DNA from: Halichondria panicea
Lineage: Eukaryota > Porifera > Demospongiae > Suberitida > Halichondriidae
Reading direction: 5' to 3'
Assembly: GCF_963675165.1 (NCBI RefSeq)
Contig: NC_087379.1
Coordinates: 4,543,442-4,607,441 of the forward strand
DNA length: 64,000 nucleotides
Shown here piece by piece: positions 60,058-64,000 of this stretch; the stretch's first letter is position 1, and every line of letters begins with the position of its first letter. The notes under the pieces are model-generated. The model was not told where the DNA came from. It worked only from the letters and a program-made list of their open reading frames with translations, and did no database searches. The position numbers and the translations under genes were made by a program.

Positions 60058-60651
60058 TTAAGGTTACGATGCAGTGTTTGCTCATGAATTATTCATGAGT
60101 TTTTATTTTTTGTTTTTGTGAAAAGGAAGATATTGTTTCTATTATTTTATGTGTCTATACTGTTGCACTACTCATAAGTAACTATTACAGCGCTTGCTAG
60201 CTATCAGTACACTAACTAGATGACAAAAATTTACCACAAAGATCGTGTAGTCACTGCCGATTTTTTAGTCGTCAAATATTAGACAAAGAAAGACTCTAAC
60301 AAGAACTAAACAGTGACCTACCAGCAGTTTATGATATTCCTGAGGGCGGCTCGAAGAGTTTTTGCTCCTATCTATCTACAAACTGAAGAAAAATGCCATA
60401 GTTTACTAGCTAGTCGGCTATTTTTCCATATTTTTCGACTTCTACAGGAGCTAACTCGATGACTGTTCATTGTTTTGAAGAAATTGTTTCGAGCCGCCCT
60501 GCCCCTTTCCTCCTTTAAATAGATAATTGCCTTACTGGCAAAGAGCATGCAATATCTAGCATATAAAATGATGACTAGTGTATACAGTCAAGACAAGCTT
60601 GATTTACTACTGATAATTACTGCGTGGGCGAACACTGCATCTTAACCTTAA
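60058..60651. mobile_element. ~595-bp element with short terminal repeats
   Basis: TTAAGGTTACGATGCAGTGT at the left and ACACTGCATCTTAACCTTAA at the right are inverted repeats. A second, inner pair (GGGCGGCTCGAAGA near 60344 / TTTCGAGCCGCCCT near 60487) is also inverted. No gene. It lies just after the proposed ankyrin stop. Confidence 0.8.
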
Positions 60652-61249
60652 GTCATGGAGATAAAAAATATTACGGAACTTATGTATTTTTATTAGTAAA
60701 CGGACTAATTTACGGTGAAGAGCGCATAAAAGAGAGAGAGAGCATGTAACTTCCGTCTGCTACAGTATGGGCAGAATCCAAAACTACTATATACCATATA
60801 CCTCGCTTGCTCATGCGCACCGAGGCATAATTATGCATGCAATAAGTTACCACATCTTATAAAGCTTCTAGCGAATCTTAAATGGCATGCATGCAACAAG
60901 TATATATACTGCAACTACCAATAGCGGTTTTATTTTATGAGCTGTTTATACATAATCTGCTCCTAACAGACTTATATATATATCTCAGGGGCAAAATTAA
61001 GTAGAGCTGGGATTAGGTCTGGTCTAAACTACCACGCCCATTTTTATGAAATCTCCAAAGTCACTCTTTTACTATAACTAGGGCATACGTATACATATAC
61101 GCAGGCGCCTCGCGGGAAGCTCTGATTGATGATTATATAATGATGTTGAAGGTGAATATTTGAAAGTGGAATAAAAATTGAATGAATAAGATAAGAAAGG
61201 GGGGAACAAGGATAATTATAATTGATTGTAAGAGTTATAAATTGTTCAG

Positions 61250-61861
61250 TTAGTTAGTGGTACGGCAAACATCACTGATGATTTTGTTTGGGGTGTATGT
61301 AGCTTGAAACGGGTCAGCCGTAAGAATTTGAGTGGTGACTTCTTGTTTGTTTGTTAAACTGGTGATCATGTCGTCGTCGGCTATTTTTCTGATCATAGGC
61401 AAGAAAGCGACGAGACTGTAGTTGCTGTTTGGAGTGGTGATCACAAGCTTAGCAGATAGCTATTTGTCACACTTAGATAGCTTTTTGAGATATGGTACAT
61501 TTGGTACACACACCAATGACATCATTAAGTGGATCTACCTTTGCTTTGCATGAAAGACATGCATTGTGTGTTCCAATGTATGACACTCCAGTGACTTCTG
61601 CATTGGCAATGACAGTGTTGCTGGATAATGGCTCAGTGTTGTCTACAGTGCAATGGCGTGAATGTCACAAGGAGAGTCGGACTCCTGTGGGGAAAGGTAC
61701 TTGACATTAGCAAAAGAATTGATAGTCGACTTGTCCTGTTGGAGAAGTATGATGTGTAGTTTCATTATGTTGATCCGACTGCTGCCGCCTAGCTCCGGCT
61801 CTTCGATCCCTGTCTTGTTGTCTGTTTCTTTCTCTCTGTGGAGCTGCACAGCGGTTTGCAC
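61250..61861 (-). pseudogene. Broken RPA-like OB-fold / zinc-ribbon gene
   Basis: Minus-strand segments in three frames read, in order, INSFANVKYLSPQESDSPCD, then ANAEVTGVSYIGTHNACLSC, GVCTKCTISQKAI and KLVITTPNSNYSLVAFLP, ending TPNKIISDVCRTTN (stop at 61250). The CxxC ... CxxC pair inserted in a beta-rich OB-like domain resembles the C-terminal DNA-binding domain of replication protein A large subunits, of which many transposon-linked copies exist in invertebrate genomes. It is dead: a frameshift after DIHAIAL, a frameshift after QKAI, and an in-frame TAG just before LSAKLVITT. No intact 5' part was found. Confidence 0.65.
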
Positions 61862-62073
61862 TACGAGAGCGAGTGTTTATATCTAGTATCTAGCTAGCTC
61901 TCTGGCTCTAGAAGCTGTAGTCTGTTTCTATCTTTCTTCGGGCCTGCTTACGGTGGCCACGAGATCGAGAGCTGCACTGCACTGTGCATGCTAACGATGG
62001 CCACGCCTCTTTGTCTGCATGCATGCCCCCCGGGGGAACCCAACCCACATCCGTTGCAGACATATATATCCAC

Positions 62074-62134
62074 ATGGGCCAGAATCAGGTGGTACGATTA
62101 TTCACCTCGCTTCCCGCTCGGCAATAACCACACT
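62074..62134. repeat. Repeat shared with 21228-21292
   Basis: CATGGGCCAGAATCAGGTGG, then ACGATTATT and CCTCGCTTCCCGCTCGGC, is the reverse complement of the block at 21228-21292. It lies between the RPA-like and HECT-associated relics, so it could be part of a shared regulatory or terminal region. Confidence 0.7.
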
Positions 62135-62319
62135 CACTAATTCGTTCTGAAGTCGTTGTAAGCGGCTGTAATTAGAACTATCTACCTAGTACAGCTAGTG
62201 GCTTGCTCGGGAAATGTGAACCATGTAAGCTGACTTTGTTAAACAGACCAATCAGATTTATGATATCTACGTGATTTGCTGGCCACATAGAAAAGGCTGT
62301 ACGTACATGAAAAAGAAAA

Positions 62320-63185
62320 TGGACCCTAAGTATGTTATTGGGACAAGTTGCTGCTGGGCATACATCAGCTGTGCATCCAACTCAACCTTTGATTGCTCCA
62401 AAGCCCAAGGGAAAGGCAGATCTACCCCTTCAGCAAGTTAGTGGGAATGTGGCACAAATTAATAACTCAGGAACCCAATTTAACGTTCGAAACACAGTTG
62501 TTAAACAAGCAGTTTGTCAGTCACCACAGTCTGAAAGCAACGAACCAGTGAATATAACAATTAAAGTATTTCATCCTATCAAGCAGAAAGAGTGGAAGAC
62601 TTTTGTATTGAAATTGAAACTATATCTGAAATGAACAGTGTTAGAGCTCTTCGTGAGGAAATAACTTGGCAAGCAGATTTTGTAAGCTTTAATCTTGGCT
62701 TTGTCAATTGATATTGGCTATAATTATTGTTGGTTCTTGTTTTTCACTGAGTGATGATATCAAGCTAGTCTGTATTAGAAAAATTGATTGACAGGGGAAA
62801 GATGCTGTGGTGTGTCGGTTTGCCTGAGAGACATATTGAAAGTGGTATATTGTATGTGTAGACTCATAATCAGATGAAGAACAACCAAAGAAGCAATTGG
62901 AAGGAAAGGTCAGTGGTCTTGTATCTAAAACACAACGAATAGATTCCATCGTGAATGAACTCAGTGAAAAACATGGGAATACGTACAATAAGATACAATA
63001 CAAACTTTGGGCTGAAACTATTGACGTAAAGAAACACGAGAGTAGAGATGTTCCACCGCCTGGCTCAATATGGAATAATACATCCAAGAAACCAAAGCAT
63101 TCGAAGTTGATGCAATGGCATGTGCTTTACTACCATGACAAACAAAGTTGCGTCCGCATTTTCTCTGAGGCCTTCACCATCTGAT
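62320..63185 (+). pseudogene. Relic of a transposon-associated HECT-type protein (N-terminal region)
   Basis: A first open part (62332-62634) reads VSGNVAQINNSGTQFNV and VNITIKVFHPIKQKEW, then must shift frame to give RVEDFCIEIETISEMNSV with ALREEI up to a donor at 62684 (TTTT|GTAAGC). A second part (from about 62875) reads VNELSEKHGNTYNKIQYKLW, followed by AETIDVKKHESRDVPPPGS. The KHG...YNKIQYKLWAE pattern is, as I recall it, typical of multi-copy sponge and cnidarian proteins that end in a HECT tail like the one at 25270-25557. No HECT part follows here. The frameshift and missing end indicate a pseudogene; an unknown exon structure is the alternative. Confidence 0.5.
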
Positions 63186-63676
63186 CATACTACTCCTACT
63201 AAAGACTTGAATGAACCAACCCCTGAATAATTTGCACCATCTCTATACTTTTGCAATCAAAAGTCCAAGCCTTTTAGAGTTATGCATGGCTTTCTTTTTA
63301 GGTAGTTTGTAGCCAGAGGAACTGGCATTGCATGCACATTTATCAGAGTAGGTTGGACACGCATCATCATGACGCGTTCAGTGATGTGATAATTATAGAC
63401 CACTATCCAATAATCCTTGGCCAAATAAAAATATTTGGGGCTTAGATCAATTCTGGCGCAATTTAAGCTCATATAGTAGCTATCGATTTAGTGATACCAT
63501 CATTACATGATTGTAGTGTTAGGTGCGCAAAATAGATGTTTAAAACTAAACTGACTACCTACCTCAGCTTCATTTTTTTTGTATCAAAATCAAATCCCAG
63601 GGGGGCGAAATACCCCCCTCGCCCCCCTCAATGCAGCCCTGACTAGAAACTTGCCTCTAGTGTGAGTGAGTGGGTT

Positions 63677-64000
63677 CATAGATAGAGTAGAAGAGGGATT
63701 GGAAACGGAAGTACCCTCGAAGTACCATCCGTGTATCTCCGCGGTTTTAATCGAGGCTTACTTTTTTAACGCGAGGGCTAAACATGAATAATTCATGAGA
63801 ATTGTTTTGCTCTCTGTAAGAAGTCCACGAGCAGTTCTGCTGCTAAACATCAACTTTCTCTAATACTTGAGGCCATTTGGGACACAGGACACTATTTAGT
63901 TACAAAGCCTTAGCTATATCAAAGGTACTATAGGAACACAAGCATGAAAAAGCGCTCTGTGTACCTCTAGCTACTTCACGACAATCGAGATTATATTTTC
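63677..64000 (-). mobile_element. MITE, second copy of the 44571 family, cut by the window end
   Basis: CATAGATAGAGTAGAAGAGG with GATTGGAAACGGAAGTACC marks the terminus. The interior down to the window end (TGTACCTCTAGCTACTTCAC) is the reverse complement of the 44571-45068 copy. The other end lies outside the window. Confidence 0.8.

Overview
The window looks like animal nuclear DNA, most likely from a sponge. Genes are split by many short GT-AG introns. Three single-copy regulatory or metabolic genes of animal type (a PHF13/PHF23-like PHD protein, WDR5, and a mitochondrial amidoxime-reducing-component protein) sit within about 11 kb of each other. A laccase-type multicopper oxidase, an ankyrin-repeat gene and many decayed transposable elements fill the rest. 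The sponge assignment is an inference from compactness, gene content and repeat style; nothing in the sequence names the species.

Layout. 1-5.3 kb: the 3' two exons of a laccase-like multicopper oxidase, then a short tandem duplication of its 3' end and a broken second laccase copy. 5.7-18.1 kb: a compact cluster. A six-exon PHF13/23-like gene (+) is followed 281 bp later by a ten-exon WDR5 gene (+). A six-exon MARC/MOSC gene (-) converges on WDR5, and an intronless 414-residue gene (-) of unknown family, with PD-(D/E)XK-nuclease-like motifs, follows. 18.2-42.7 kb: mostly repeats, with long inverted-repeat (foldback) elements, MITEs, minisatellites, two broken LINE reverse-transcriptase remnants, a HECT-domain fragment, a two-exon integrase-like gene (-), and the 3' part of a small spliced gene I cannot name. 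42.9-59.9 kb: an ankyrin-repeat gene (+) whose five central exons are each exactly 99 bp (one repeat per exon) and whose introns are full of MITEs. 60-64 kb: a broken RPA-like OB-fold/zinc-ribbon gene (-), a broken gene (+) resembling the N-terminal part of transposon-associated HECT proteins, and the edge of another MITE.

How the genes relate. PHF13/23-type PHD fingers read H3K4me3, and WDR5 is a core scaffold of the MLL/SET1 complexes that write H3K4 methylation, so a reader gene and a writer-scaffold gene are neighbours on one strand. The MARC gene belongs to molybdenum-dependent reductive metabolism at the mitochondrial outer membrane and has no evident functional link to them. Full gene models were built by hand from splice consensus and reading-frame continuity. 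The PHF, WDR5 and MARC models close in frame at 199, 339 and 336 residues, close to the usual lengths for WDR5 and MARC.

The most interesting material is the orphan nuclease-like gene, the integrase-like gene whose upstream 137-bp block recurs 12.5 kb away, the group of HECT/RPA-like relics, and several young inverted repeats. Some of these have readable target-site duplications, and one is a nested insertion whose empty site survives in the opposite hairpin arm.
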